In this document: positions 15,601 to 23,199 of the stretch, piece after piece
Numbering within the stretch: position 1 is the stretch's first letter
Layout of the letters: each line of letters opens with the position of its first letter
Source: Streptomyces cavernicola
Lineage (GTDB): Bacteria; Actinomycetota; Actinomycetes; Streptomycetales; Streptomycetaceae
Assembly: GCF_029968035.1 (NCBI RefSeq)
Contig: NZ_JASCIQ010000032.1
Location: 1-64,000, forward strand
Length of the DNA: 64,000 nucleotides
Reading direction: 5' to 3'
Made by a program: the position numbers and the translations under genes
Notes under the pieces: generated by a model
Told to the model about the DNA's origin: nothing
The model's database searches: none
What the model saw: only the letters and a program-made list of their open reading frames with translations

Positions 15601-17013
15601 ATGAACGCGTCAGCGCCTAGCACCCTCAACGGCCATATATCCCACTGGTTCCACGACCACGGCATGCCCGCGGCCCGCGAGCCCCTCACCGGGGACGCCA
15701 CCGCCGACGTGTGCATCGTGGGCGGCGGCTACACCGGCCTGTGGACCGCGTACTACCTGAAGAAGGCCGCGCCGTTCCTCCGGATCACGGTCCTGGAGCA
15801 GAAGTTCTGCGGCTACGGCGCGTCCGGGCGCAACGGCGGCTGGCTCTACAACGGCGTCGCGGGCCGCGACCGGTACGCGAAACTGCACGGCCGCGACGCC
15901 GCCGTACGACTGCAGAACGCCATGAACGACACCGTCGCCGAGGTCGTCCGGGTCGCCGAGGAGGAGGGCATCGACGCGGACGTGCACCGCGGCGGCGTCC
16001 TCGAAGTCGCGTACACACCCGCCCAGTTGACCCGGCTCCGCGCCTTCCACGAGGACGAGATGGCGTACGGCGACCGGGAGCGGCAGCTGCTCGGCGCACG
16101 GGAGACCGCCGAGCGTGTACGGGTCGCCGGCGCCGTCGGCTCGTCCTGGACGCCGCACGGGGCTCGGCTGCACCCGGCGAAGCTGGTCACCGGACTCGCC
16201 TCGGTCGTCGACGCGCTCGGCGTCACCATCCACGAGTCGACGCCCGTCACGGAGATCAAACCGAAGCACGCGGTCACGCCGTACGGCACGGTCCGCGCCC
16301 CCTACGTCCTGCGCTGCACCGAAGGCTTCACAGCCGCGCTGAAGGGGCTGCGGCGGGAGTGGCTGCCGATGAACTCCTCGATGATCGTGACCGAGCCGAT
16401 CCCCGCCGAACTGTGGGAGACCATCGGCTGGGAGGGCCGCGAGACCCTCGGCGACATGGCGCACGCCTACATGTACGCGCAGCGCACCGCCGACGACCGA
16501 ATCGCGCTCGGCGGCCGCGGCGTCCCGTACCGCTACGGCTCCCGCACCGACAACGACGGCCGTACGCAACCGGCGACGGTGGACGCCCTCCGCTCCCTCC
16601 TGGTCCGCTTCTTCCCCGCCCTCGCCCGCACCCGGATCGACCACACCTGGTCGGGCGTCCTCGGCGTGCCCCGCGACTGGTGCGCCACCGTCACCCTGGA
16701 CCGCTCCACGGGCCTCGGCTGGGCGGGCGGCTACGTCGGCTCCGGCGTCGCCACCGCCAACCTCGCGGCGCGCACCCTGCGGGACCTGGTCCGCGAGGAC
16801 TCGGGCCAGGACACGGCGACCTCGCTCACGGCGCTGCCCTGGGTCAACCACAAGGTCCGCACATGGGAACCGGAACCCCTGCGCTGGCTGGGCGTCCAGA
16901 CCCTCTACGCGGCCTACCGCACGGCGGACCACCGCGAGGCGACCCTCCGCTCCGCGTCCCCGTCGACGTCCCGCCTGGCAACCTGGGCCGACCGACTCGC
17001 GGGCCGCACCTGA
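15601..17013 (+). CDS. FAD-dependent amine/amino-acid oxidase (DAO family, PuuB-like)
   Basis: A 470-residue flavoprotein of the DAO family. A Rossmann motif VCIVGGGYTGLWTAYYL lies near residue 38. It is followed by VLEQKFCGYGASGRNGGWL, the GASGRNGG flavin-contact motif typical of gamma-glutamylputrescine and related oxidases, and a C-terminal GWAGGYVGSGVATANLAARTL. Such enzymes oxidise secondary or primary amines and release H2O2. ATG at 15601 starts the gene. It is transcribed away from an SSAT-like acetyltransferase (gap 51 bp), so the two share a promoter region and possibly a polyamine-catabolic role. The exact substrate is unknown. Confidence 0.85.
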   Translation: MNASAPSTLNGHISHWFHDHGMPAAREPLTGDATADVCIVGGGYTGLWTAYYLKKAAPFLRITVLEQKFCGYGASGRNGGWLYNGVAGRDRYAKLHGRDAAVRLQNAMNDTVAEVVRVAEEEGIDADVHRGGVLEVAYTPAQLTRLRAFHEDEMAYGDRERQLLGARETAERVRVAGAVGSSWTPHGARLHPAKLVTGLASVVDALGVTIHESTPVTEIKPKHAVTPYGTVRAPYVLRCTEGFTAALKGLRREWLPMNSSMIVTEPIPAELWETIGWEGRETLGDMAHAYMYAQRTADDRIALGGRGVPYRYGSRTDNDGRTQPATVDALRSLLVRFFPALARTRIDHTWSGVLGVPRDWCATVTLDRSTGLGWAGGYVGSGVATANLAARTLRDLVREDSGQDTATSLTALPWVNHKVRTWEPEPLRWLGVQTLYAAYRTADHREATLRSASPSTSRLATWADRLAGRT

Positions 17014-17310
17014 CGCGCCTCCTCAAACGCCGGAGGGGCTGAATTTGGGGGGTGGTGCACCCGGAGAGGCTGGATTCACGTGCCCCTTCAGGGGCGCGGT
17101 GAACTGCGCGACCAGCCACGACGGCGCAGCAGCCGAACAACAACCGGGGCTCGGGGCGCAGCCCCGGTTCCGACAGGGGCGCGGGGAACTGCGCGACCAG
17201 CCACGACGGCGCAGCAGCCGAACAACAACCGGGGCTCGGGGCGCAGCCCCGGGGGCTGTCCGCTGAGGACTTCGGGAAGGGGCGGGGAGGGGAGAGAAAC
17301 GGCCTGGCAA
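17014..17310. repeat. Composite dispersed repeat block C with internal duplication
   Basis: There is no gene in the 408-bp gap before the phospholipase. A segment of about 75 bp with GGAACTGCGCGACCAGCC, GACGGCGCAGCAGCCGAAC and GGGGCTCGGGGCGCAGCCCC occurs twice in tandem (about 17092-17166 and 17176-17251). CAAACGCCGGAGGGGCTGAA opens the block and TCGGGAAGGGGCGGGGAGGG closes it (about 17272-17292). These are the same modules as blocks A, B and E. Confidence 0.82.
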
Positions 17311-17421
17311 GGCCAACTCCCCCCGCCCCGAGGGAACTTCACGCAACGGCCCCAACGGGCGAATCCCGGTGACCTTCCGTCCGCAGCGCGAGTTGCGCCT
17401 GGAAAAACACCAGGAGCCCCC

Positions 17422-17910
17422 ATGCGCACCCTCGCCCGAGCCGCAGCCACAGCCCTCGCCGCCACCGCCCTCACCCTGGCCCCGGCCACCACCGCCACCG
17501 CCACCGCCACAAGCACCGCCGCCGGAAACCCCCAACTCGTCCGCGCGGCGGACCGCATCATGGCGTTGCCCGTGGAGCGCTTCATGACCGTGGAGCGGAC
17601 CCCGCCGTTCAACTGGACGACAGACGGCTGCTCCGTGCCCGGCGGCCAGGCCCCGTACATGAAACTCTTCACCCCCGCCTGCACCCTGCACGACTTCGGC
17701 TACCGCAACTACGGCTCCCGCGCCGGCACCCTCGCGCTCGATCCGACGCCCGCCCGCAGGGCCGCTGTCGACAGGCGCTTCCTGGAGGAGATGCGGCGCA
17801 TCTGCGACCAGAAGCGCCCCGACCTTCTCCGCCACACCGCCTGCTACGGCGCGGCCCACACGTACTACGACGCGGTGCGCCTCGGCGGGGACCGGGCGTT
17901 CTACGCGTAG
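17422..17910 (+). CDS. Secreted prokaryotic phospholipase A2
   Basis: A 162-residue exported enzyme: signal peptide with a long Ala/Thr-rich hydrophobic region (cleavage near residue 34), then a small catalytic domain. It carries the family motif CTLHDFGYRNYG, with catalytic His90-Asp91 and Cys87, plus Cys70, CDQK and TACYG, giving the two disulfides known in the Streptomyces violaceoruber enzyme. It hydrolyses the sn-2 ester of phospholipids, calcium-dependent in that homologue. The start at 17422 is set by CAGGAG. The gene stands alone after a repeat block, and a hairpin terminator follows its stop. Confidence 0.9.
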   Translation: MRTLARAAATALAATALTLAPATTATATATSTAAGNPQLVRAADRIMALPVERFMTVERTPPFNWTTDGCSVPGGQAPYMKLFTPACTLHDFGYRNYGSRAGTLALDPTPARRAAVDRRFLEEMRRICDQKRPDLLRHTACYGAAHTYYDAVRLGGDRAFYA

Positions 17911-17926
17911 CAGCGGCCGGACAGCC

Positions 17927-17963
17927 GAACAGGCCCCGACCGCCGGGCGGTTGGGGCCTGTTC
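17927..17963. terminator. Convergent-gene hairpin terminator
   Basis: GAACAGGCCCCGACCGCC pairs with the reverse complement in 17945-17963 with one wobble, forming a stem of about 18 bp with a minimal loop. It lies between the convergent phospholipase and DUF4239 genes. Confidence 0.8.
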
Positions 17964-17990
17964 GCGAGTCACAGCAGGTGCACGAAGCGA

Positions 17991-18788
17991 TCAAGCGGTC
18001 TTGCGGTTGCCGTTCTCGTCGCAGGGCAGGCCGGCCAGGCCGTGGTGGGCGGTGTAGTCGCGGGTCGCCTGGCGCTCCGTCTCGGTGATGGCGGTCGGGT
18101 CGACGTCGGTGATGCCGCCGAAGGGGCGGTCGACGTCGCGGATGATGCACAGCGTCGTGGTGAGCAGCCCTGTGATCACCACGAGGGTCATGATCTGGCC
18201 GCGGTTGTTCCGGCGGGGCAGGCAGACGCCGAGGGCGACCACGGTGACGGTCAGGGTGATCAGCAGGAACCACAGAATGGCGCTGGGAACGCTCGGCGTG
18301 GCCTGTGTCAGCCGCTCCTCGCGCTCCTCCGAACGCTCGTTGTCCGCGGCGACCAGCATGCCGAAGGACGGCTCGCCCTGCAGCGGCCGGAAGGTCTTCC
18401 GCAGGTCGGTGGACCAGACGCTGGGCGCGGGCGAGCTCTTGCCGTCCGCCATCGCGGGCCACTCCTGGGTGCGTACGGCCCGCGAGTAGCAGACCGCGTC
18501 GGCCTGGATGCGGGCCTTCGGGCCCGCGGGCGCGTACTCCGCGATCTCCACGATCTTGTCGACGGCCCGCGCCTCCCCGCGCGAGGCGACCTCGGCCTTG
18601 CCGTACGAGCCCGAGGCCGTGACGAGGACGAAGGCGAGCAGCAGCACGGTCAGGGTGAGGAGCGGGCCGACGAGGTCCTTCACGGCCATGCCGTCGTCGT
18701 TGTCGGAGACGAGCCGGGGCCGCAGCCAGCGGTTGGCGGCGAGACCGGCGAGGAGTGCGAGCACGGCGATGACGATGACGAGGACCAC
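17991..18788 (-). CDS. DUF4239 membrane protein (bestrophin-like)
   Basis: A 265-residue integral membrane protein with four hydrophobic segments: residues about 1-20, 40-62, 168-190 and 200-215. A soluble loop after the second holds SRGEARAVDKIVEIAEYA, and the C-terminus ends CDENGNRKTA. This is the layout of DUF4239, annotated as bestrophin-like from distant similarity to anion channels; channel activity is not shown. GTG at 18788 is preceded by GAAGGCGG. It is divergent from a DUF899 gene. There is no operon partner. Confidence 0.82.
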   Translation of the reverse strand: MVLVIVIAVLALLAGLAANRWLRPRLVSDNDDGMAVKDLVGPLLTLTVLLLAFVLVTASGSYGKAEVASRGEARAVDKIVEIAEYAPAGPKARIQADAVCYSRAVRTQEWPAMADGKSSPAPSVWSTDLRKTFRPLQGEPSFGMLVAADNERSEEREERLTQATPSVPSAILWFLLITLTVTVVALGVCLPRRNNRGQIMTLVVITGLLTTTLCIIRDVDRPFGGITDVDPTAITETERQATRDYTAHHGLAGLPCDENGNRKTA

Positions 18789-19019
18789 GAGCGGCCGCCT
18801 TCAGTAACAGTGCGTACGGGGAGGGGCCCCGGTTCGAGGGGCTTGTTGATCTTGCCCGTGGGGGCGGCAGCGCACCGAGGCCGGACGTTTGTTCCCGCAC
18901 GATCGAGGGACGCGGCTTGCTGCACCTGCCGAGCCCCGGGCGCCGCCCTACGGTGGAGCAGGGGGCGGCAGAAGGCCACAAGCAGTCAGCGCACAGTGAG
19001 CAGGGAGCAGGGAGCAGCG

Positions 19020-19700
19020 ATGCGTCAGACCAACCTCACCTCGGAATCCGCCGACTACATGCGCGCCCGCGAGGAGCTGCGGCAGGCGGAGGTCGAGCTG
19101 ATGCGCCACCGCGAACGCGTCGCCGCCCTGCGCCGCGAGCTGCCGCCGGGGCCCGTCGTCGAGGACTACGTGTTCGAGGAGGGCCCCGCCGACCTGGCCG
19201 CCGGCGACGCCCCGGCCCGGTCCGTGCGGCTGAGTGAGCTGTTCACCCGGCCCGGACGCGAGCTCGTCGTCTACCACCTGATGTACGGCAAGCGGCAGAC
19301 CGAGCCGTGCCCCATGTGCACGATGTGGTGCGACGGCTTCAACGGTGTGGCCCGCCACCTCGCGCAGAACGTGGACCTCGCGATCGTCGCCGCGGCCGGC
19401 CTGCCCGCGCTCCGCGCGCACGCCCGCGACCGCCGGTGGACGGAGCTGCGGCTGCTCAGCGCGGCGGGCGGCGCTTTCAAGTACGACCTCGGCAGCGAGG
19501 ACGCGGACGGCAACCAGGACTCGACGGTCTCGGTGTTCACCCGCGACGACGACGGGTCCGTACGCCACGTCTACTCGACGCACCCCCGTATGTCCGACGA
19601 CATCGACGAGCGCGGCATCGATCTGCTCAGCCCCGTCTGGCACCTGCTCGACCTCACCCGCGGCGGCCGGGGCGACTGGTACGCGGGGCTCGACTACTAG
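19020..19700 (+). CDS. DUF899 thioredoxin-fold protein
   Basis: A 226-residue soluble protein. It begins with a coiled-coil-prone helix (SADYMRAREELRQAEVELMRHRERVAALRRELP). The thioredoxin-like DUF899 domain follows, with DYVFEEGPADL, LVVYHLMYG and the Cys-rich PCPMCTMWCDGFNG (near residue 98). The CxxC-like arrangement suggests redox chemistry, but no substrate is known for the family. The start at 19020 is supported by repeated GGGAGC ribosome-site sequence. Its stop codon lies inside a terminator hairpin. Confidence 0.85.
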   Translation: MRQTNLTSESADYMRAREELRQAEVELMRHRERVAALRRELPPGPVVEDYVFEEGPADLAAGDAPARSVRLSELFTRPGRELVVYHLMYGKRQTEPCPMCTMWCDGFNGVARHLAQNVDLAIVAAAGLPALRAHARDRRWTELRLLSAAGGAFKYDLGSEDADGNQDSTVSVFTRDDDGSVRHVYSTHPRMSDDIDERGIDLLSPVWHLLDLTRGGRGDWYAGLDY

Positions 19701-19727
19701 GGGGCGTCTCCCCGAGACACCCCCTAG
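19697..19727 (+). terminator. Hairpin terminator overlapping the DUF899 stop codon
   Basis: CTAGGGGGCGTCTC (19697-19710) pairs with GAGACACCCCCTAG (19714-19727) with one mismatch. The TAG stop codon is part of the stem. A related sequence lies inverted at about 58-76. Confidence 0.75.
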
Positions 19728-19768
19728 GCCGTATCCCGGGCGGGGGCTCCCCCGGCTCCCCTGGGCTT

Positions 19769-19898
19769 CAGCAGGCCCGGCCAGAAGGCGCGGTCAGCAG
19801 GCCCGGTCGGCAGGCCCGGTCAGCAGGCCCGGCCAGAAGGCGCGGTCAGCAGGCCCGGTCGGCAGGCCCGGTCAGAAGGCGCGGTCAGAAGGCGCGGG
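19769..19898. repeat. 13-bp tandem repeat, ten copies
   Basis: Ten contiguous 13-bp units alternate between two types, CAGCAGGCCCGGT and CAGAAGGCGCGGT, with a few C/T and A/G variants. A higher-order pattern of four units (52 bp) is repeated. The last unit (19886-19898) overlaps the 3' end of the minus-strand gene and encodes its final residues plus stop. Confidence 0.92.
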
Positions 19899-20160
19899 GC
19901 GACATCAGCTCCTCCGCGCCGTCGATCAGCGCGGTGCAGCGCGGCACCCCCGGCCCCGGCAGGATCCGCACCCCTACGGGCCGGGCGGGCTCGTCCGCCA
20001 GCTCGCCGTTCAGGAGCAGGGGCCGGCTCCCCCGCGTCTCCTGGTGATCGGTCACCTTGCCGTCCACCAGGAGCTCGGCGATGACGCGGTGCCCGTTGTG
20101 GACGTTCACCGTCACCGAGTGGCCCGCGATGTCGAGGTGGAAATGGTGGTTTCGCGTCAT
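19885..20160 (-). CDS. Small hypothetical protein
   Basis: A 91-residue, probably beta-rich, cytoplasmic protein. The first part has alternating polar and hydrophobic residues (HHFHLDIAGHSVTVNVHNGHRVIAELL). The end is LIDGAEELMSPRAF, where the last residues are encoded by the terminal unit of a 13-bp tandem repeat. GGGAGAG eight bases before the ATG sets the start at 20160. The motif DGKVTDHQE followed by ILPG recalls small actinobacterial proteins of unknown function. It is downstream of, and on the same strand as, the Lrp gene, with 160 bp between them. Confidence 0.66.
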   Translation of the reverse strand: MTRNHHFHLDIAGHSVTVNVHNGHRVIAELLVDGKVTDHQETRGSRPLLLNGELADEPARPVGVRILPGPGVPRCTALIDGAEELMSPRAF

Positions 20161-20322
20161 CACGCATCTCTCCCGGGGACCCCTGCTCCCTCTCCGCCGC
20201 CGCGGAAGGGGCCCTCCTTCAAGAATCGCACGCGGGTCCGACACCGGCCCGATCCCGCGACCACAGCCACGGCCACTGCCACTGCCACAGCCACACGGCT
20301 CCGCGTACGGCGACGGCTGCGG

Positions 20323-20775
20323 CTACTCCGGCAGCGCCCGGTCGGCCACGACGTTCTTCATGACCAGCGTCGACGTCAGGCGCTGCACCCCCGGCAGACG
20401 GGCCAGCCGCTGGTCGTACAACTCCTGGAACGCGGTCAGGTCGGTGGTGGCCACGCGCAGCAGGTAGTCGGGCTCGCCGAAGAGGCGCTGGGCCTGGAGG
20501 ACGTGCGGCACGGCGGCCACGGCCTCCTCGAAGGCGGTGACCGTGTCGGCGTCCTCCCAGCGCAGGGTGACGAACACCAGCGCCTCGAAGTCGAGGCCGA
20601 CCGCGGCCGGGTCCACGACGGCGCGGTAGCCGCGGATCGCGCCCTGGCGCTCCAGGTCGCGCAGCCGGCGGTGGCAGGGCGACACGCTCAGCCGCACGCG
20701 CGCGGCCAGCTCGGTGACCGTGAGACGGCCGTCCAACTGCAGCTCGGTAAGAATCTTCCGGTCCATGGCGTCCAT
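20323..20775 (-). CDS. Lrp/AsnC family transcriptional regulator
   Basis: A 150-residue regulator. The N-terminal winged helix-turn-helix (about 5-55) contains LTVTELAARVRLSVSPCHRRLRDL. The C-terminal RAM ligand-binding domain (about 65-145) contains EALVFVTLRWEDADTV and LFGEPDYLLRVATTDL. Lrp proteins bind amino acids and usually control a neighbouring exporter or catabolic gene. It is divergent from a LysE-type exporter, so control of that gene is very likely. A palindrome GGAGAA-GA-TTCTCC sits directly before its own start codon, overlapping the ribosome site, which suggests autoregulation. Confidence 0.92.
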   Translation of the reverse strand: MDAMDRKILTELQLDGRLTVTELAARVRLSVSPCHRRLRDLERQGAIRGYRAVVDPAAVGLDFEALVFVTLRWEDADTVTAFEEAVAAVPHVLQAQRLFGEPDYLLRVATTDLTAFQELYDQRLARLPGVQRLTSTLVMKNVVADRALPE

Positions 20776-20789
20776 GGAGAAGATTCTCC
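20776..20789. promoter_or_regulatory. Palindromic operator candidate, Lrp/LysE intergenic
   Basis: GGAGAA-GA-TTCTCC is a perfect 6-bp-arm palindrome immediately upstream of the Lrp start codon, in the 111-bp gap shared with the LysE-type exporter. It is the most obvious binding site for Lrp; binding is inferred. Confidence 0.5.
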
Positions 20790-20886
20790 CCCGGATGTCG
20801 AGAAGGCGGGGGAATTACGGGAACACTTTCGGGCAGATCGTCCCTACTCTTCCTCACGTACCGACGCACGTGAGAAGGAACGATCG

Positions 20887-21510
20887 ATGGACACGACCAC
20901 CCTGGCCGCATTCCTGGCCGTGGACCTCCTGCTGGTGTTCACACCGGGCGCCGACTGGGCGTACGCGATCGGGGCGGGGCTGCGCGGGCGGTCGGTCGTG
21001 CCGGCGGTCGCGGGGCTGATAGCGGGGCACGCGGCGTACGCGCTCCTGGCCGTCGCGGGCCTCGCGGTGCTCGTGGCGAACTCGCCGAACCTGCTCACCG
21101 CGCTCACCCTCGCCGGGTCCTGCTACCTGCTGTGGCTCGGCTGCACCATGCTGCGCCGGCCCGCCGAGGTGACGGCCGCGGACGGGGAGACGGCGGGCTC
21201 CTCCCGTACGCGGGTCATGCTCAAGGGCGCGGGGATCAGCGGCCTCAACCCGAAGGCGCTGCTCCTGTACTTCTCGCTGTTCCCGCAGTTCCTCGACCCC
21301 GAGACGGGCTGGCCGGTGGCCGCGCAGACGGGGCTGCTCAGCACGTTCCACCTGATCGCGTGCGCCGTCGTCTACCTCGGCGTCGGCGTCCTGGCCCGCA
21401 CCGTCCTCAGCACCCGCCCCGCGGCGGCCCGCGCCGTCACCCGCGCCTCCGGCGTCCTGATGATCGGCATCGGCGCGCTGCTCCTGGTGGAACGGCTGCT
21501 GCTCGCCTGA
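20887..21510 (+). CDS. LysE/RhtB family amino-acid exporter
   Basis: A 207-residue membrane protein with about six hydrophobic segments. It begins TLAAFLAVDLLLVFTPGADWAYAIGAG, the family's first-helix motif (usually PGP; here PGA). It also has LAGSCYLLWLGCTMLR and GISGLNPKALLLYFSLFPQF, the conserved NPK motif. Such proteins export lysine, homoserine, threonine or analogues. The start at 20887 follows GAAGGAA. It is divergent from an Lrp regulator, the usual arrangement for substrate-induced export. Confidence 0.9.
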   Translation: MDTTTLAAFLAVDLLLVFTPGADWAYAIGAGLRGRSVVPAVAGLIAGHAAYALLAVAGLAVLVANSPNLLTALTLAGSCYLLWLGCTMLRRPAEVTAADGETAGSSRTRVMLKGAGISGLNPKALLLYFSLFPQFLDPETGWPVAAQTGLLSTFHLIACAVVYLGVGVLARTVLSTRPAAARAVTRASGVLMIGIGALLLVERLLLA

Positions 21511-21514
21511 GCCC

Positions 21515-21566
21515 GAACCGCCACCGCGCACCGCCACCGCGCACCGCCGGCGCGAACCGCCACCGC
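21515..21566. repeat. 13-bp tandem repeat, four copies
   Basis: Four 13-bp units built on GAACCGCCACCGC and GCACCGCCACCGC fill the gap between the convergent LysE and MFS genes. The period equals that of the unrelated array at 19769. Confidence 0.7.
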
Positions 21567-21572
21567 GAACCA

Positions 21573-23096
21573 TCAGGCCCTGCCTGCCAGTTGGGCGGAC
21601 GCGACCTCAGCCGTTTCTTCGTGCTCGGGCTCTTCGGCGGTCGCACCGGGGAGCAGGCGCAGGGCGGCGGCCCCGAGTGCGGCGTGCAGCGCGGCGGCCA
21701 CGGCTACGGCGGCGTGCAGGCCGGTGACGAAGGCGCCCTTCGCCTCCTGGAGCGCCGCGGGCACGAGGTCCGGCAGCTGGAGCGTCTCGTCCAGGGTGGG
21801 CGCGAGGTCCGGCCCCTGCAGGCGGAAGACAAGCGCGGCGAGCGAGCCGAGGACCGCGATGCCGAGGGCGTTGCCGATCTCGTTGCCGGTCTCCGCGATC
21901 GCGCCGGCCGACCCCGCACGCTCCGCGGGGACCGCGCCGACCGCGGTGTCGGCGACGACGCTGAACGAGATGCCGTACCCCACTCCGGCGATCACCGTCG
22001 AGGCCACGTACCAGCCGATGCCGCCGTCGACGGTGACGGGCAGAAGCAGGAGCAGGCCGCCCGCGACGGTGAAGTGGCAGACGACGAGCGCGGTCCGCTT
22101 GCCGATGCGGTCGACGAAGGCGGGCGTGACGATGCAGGTGAGGGTGAGGACCGCCGCACCGGGCAGCGCGAGCAGCGCCGCGTGCAGGACGCTCAGGCCG
22201 AGGACGGACTGCAGGTAGACGCCGGACAGGTACGCCGCCGCCGACCAGGCCGCGAGCGGCAGCAGCCCGGTGACTATCGCGACGGTGAAGGTGCGGTCGC
22301 GGAACAGGGAGAAGTCGATCAGCGGGTGTTCGAGGCGGCGCTGGCGGAGCACGAAGAACGTCAGGACCGCGAGGCCGAGGAGCCCCGTCACGACCGGCAG
22401 GGTCGAGAAGCCGTCCGCGGCCAGGTGCTTGACGCCGTAGATCGTGAGCAGCAGGCCCCCGGCGGAGGCCGCCACGCTGAGCAGGTCGACGCGGCCGGTC
22501 CCGCCCGCCCGCACCTCGCGCAGGAGGACCGGCGCGAACAGCAGGAACAGGGCGATCACCGGCAGGTTGACCAGGAACACCGAGCCCCACCAGAACTGCC
22601 CGAGCAGGGCGCCGCCCGCGATCGGGCCGACGGCGAACCCGGCCGCGAACGCGGCGGCGAAGATCCCGATGGCGCGGGCGCGCCGCCTCGGGTCGGGGAA
22701 GAGTTCGCTCAGCACCGCGAGCGCCGACGGCAGCAGGGTCGCCCCGGCCACCCCCATCAACGCCCGCCAGGCGACGAGGAGTTCAGGGCTCGGCGCGAAC
22801 GCCGCCCCGGCGGAGCCGATGCCGAACACGGTCGCGCCGGCCATCAGGAGCTTCAGGCGGCCGTAACGGTCGCCGAGGCTGCCGAAGGCGATCAGGAGGG
22901 AGCCCACGGCGAAGCCGTACACGTCGAGGATCCACAGGGCCTGGTCGGCGGTCGGCGAGAGGGCCTGGCTGATGCGGGGCATCGCGAGGAACAGGATCGA
23001 GCCGTCCATCGAGACCAGGAGCACCGGCCCGAGGATCACCAAGAGCCCCAGCCAGGACCGCAGTTCGGACGGGGTGTGCGCACGCTGTCGAGTCAT
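21573..23096 (-). CDS. MFS drug transporter, DHA2 (14-TMS) family
   Basis: A 507-residue transporter with about 14 membrane segments. It shows LVSMDGSILFLAMPRISQAL in helix 1, GSLGDRYGRLKLL (motif A) and AIGIFAAAFAAGFAVGPIAGGAL (motif C-like antiporter helix). It resembles SmvA/LfrA-type multidrug pumps. The start at 23096 gives TRQRAHTPSELRSW; the frame is open further upstream but runs into the regulator's promoter. It is divergent from an XRE/MmyB-type regulator across a gap with an 11-bp-arm inverted repeat, so expression is probably repressed until a ligand binds. Confidence 0.88.
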   Translation of the reverse strand: MTRQRAHTPSELRSWLGLLVILGPVLLVSMDGSILFLAMPRISQALSPTADQALWILDVYGFAVGSLLIAFGSLGDRYGRLKLLMAGATVFGIGSAGAAFAPSPELLVAWRALMGVAGATLLPSALAVLSELFPDPRRRARAIGIFAAAFAAGFAVGPIAGGALLGQFWWGSVFLVNLPVIALFLLFAPVLLREVRAGGTGRVDLLSVAASAGGLLLTIYGVKHLAADGFSTLPVVTGLLGLAVLTFFVLRQRRLEHPLIDFSLFRDRTFTVAIVTGLLPLAAWSAAAYLSGVYLQSVLGLSVLHAALLALPGAAVLTLTCIVTPAFVDRIGKRTALVVCHFTVAGGLLLLLPVTVDGGIGWYVASTVIAGVGYGISFSVVADTAVGAVPAERAGSAGAIAETGNEIGNALGIAVLGSLAALVFRLQGPDLAPTLDETLQLPDLVPAALQEAKGAFVTGLHAAVAVAAALHAALGAAALRLLPGATAEEPEHEETAEVASAQLAGRA

Positions 23097-23143
23097 ACCG
23101 CCGACGTTCCGGCACAGCGCGTACGACAGCCATCCCCATGCCA

Positions 23144-23168
23144 TGGGTACACCTGACAGGTGCACCCA
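23144..23168. promoter_or_regulatory. Inverted-repeat operator between MFS pump and XRE regulator
   Basis: TGGGTACACCT-GAC-AGGTGCACCCA has 11-bp arms with a single mismatch and a three-base centre. It lies in the 103-bp gap between the divergent pump and regulator genes, just upstream of the regulator's TAGCCT hexamer (23187-23192). Confidence 0.65.
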
Positions 23169-23199
23169 CGGACTCCGGCGGCGATCTAGCCTCGACGGC

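Noticed and set aside
19769..19898. CRISPR array
   Set aside because: The units are 13 bp, contiguous and without spacers; no cas gene is present.
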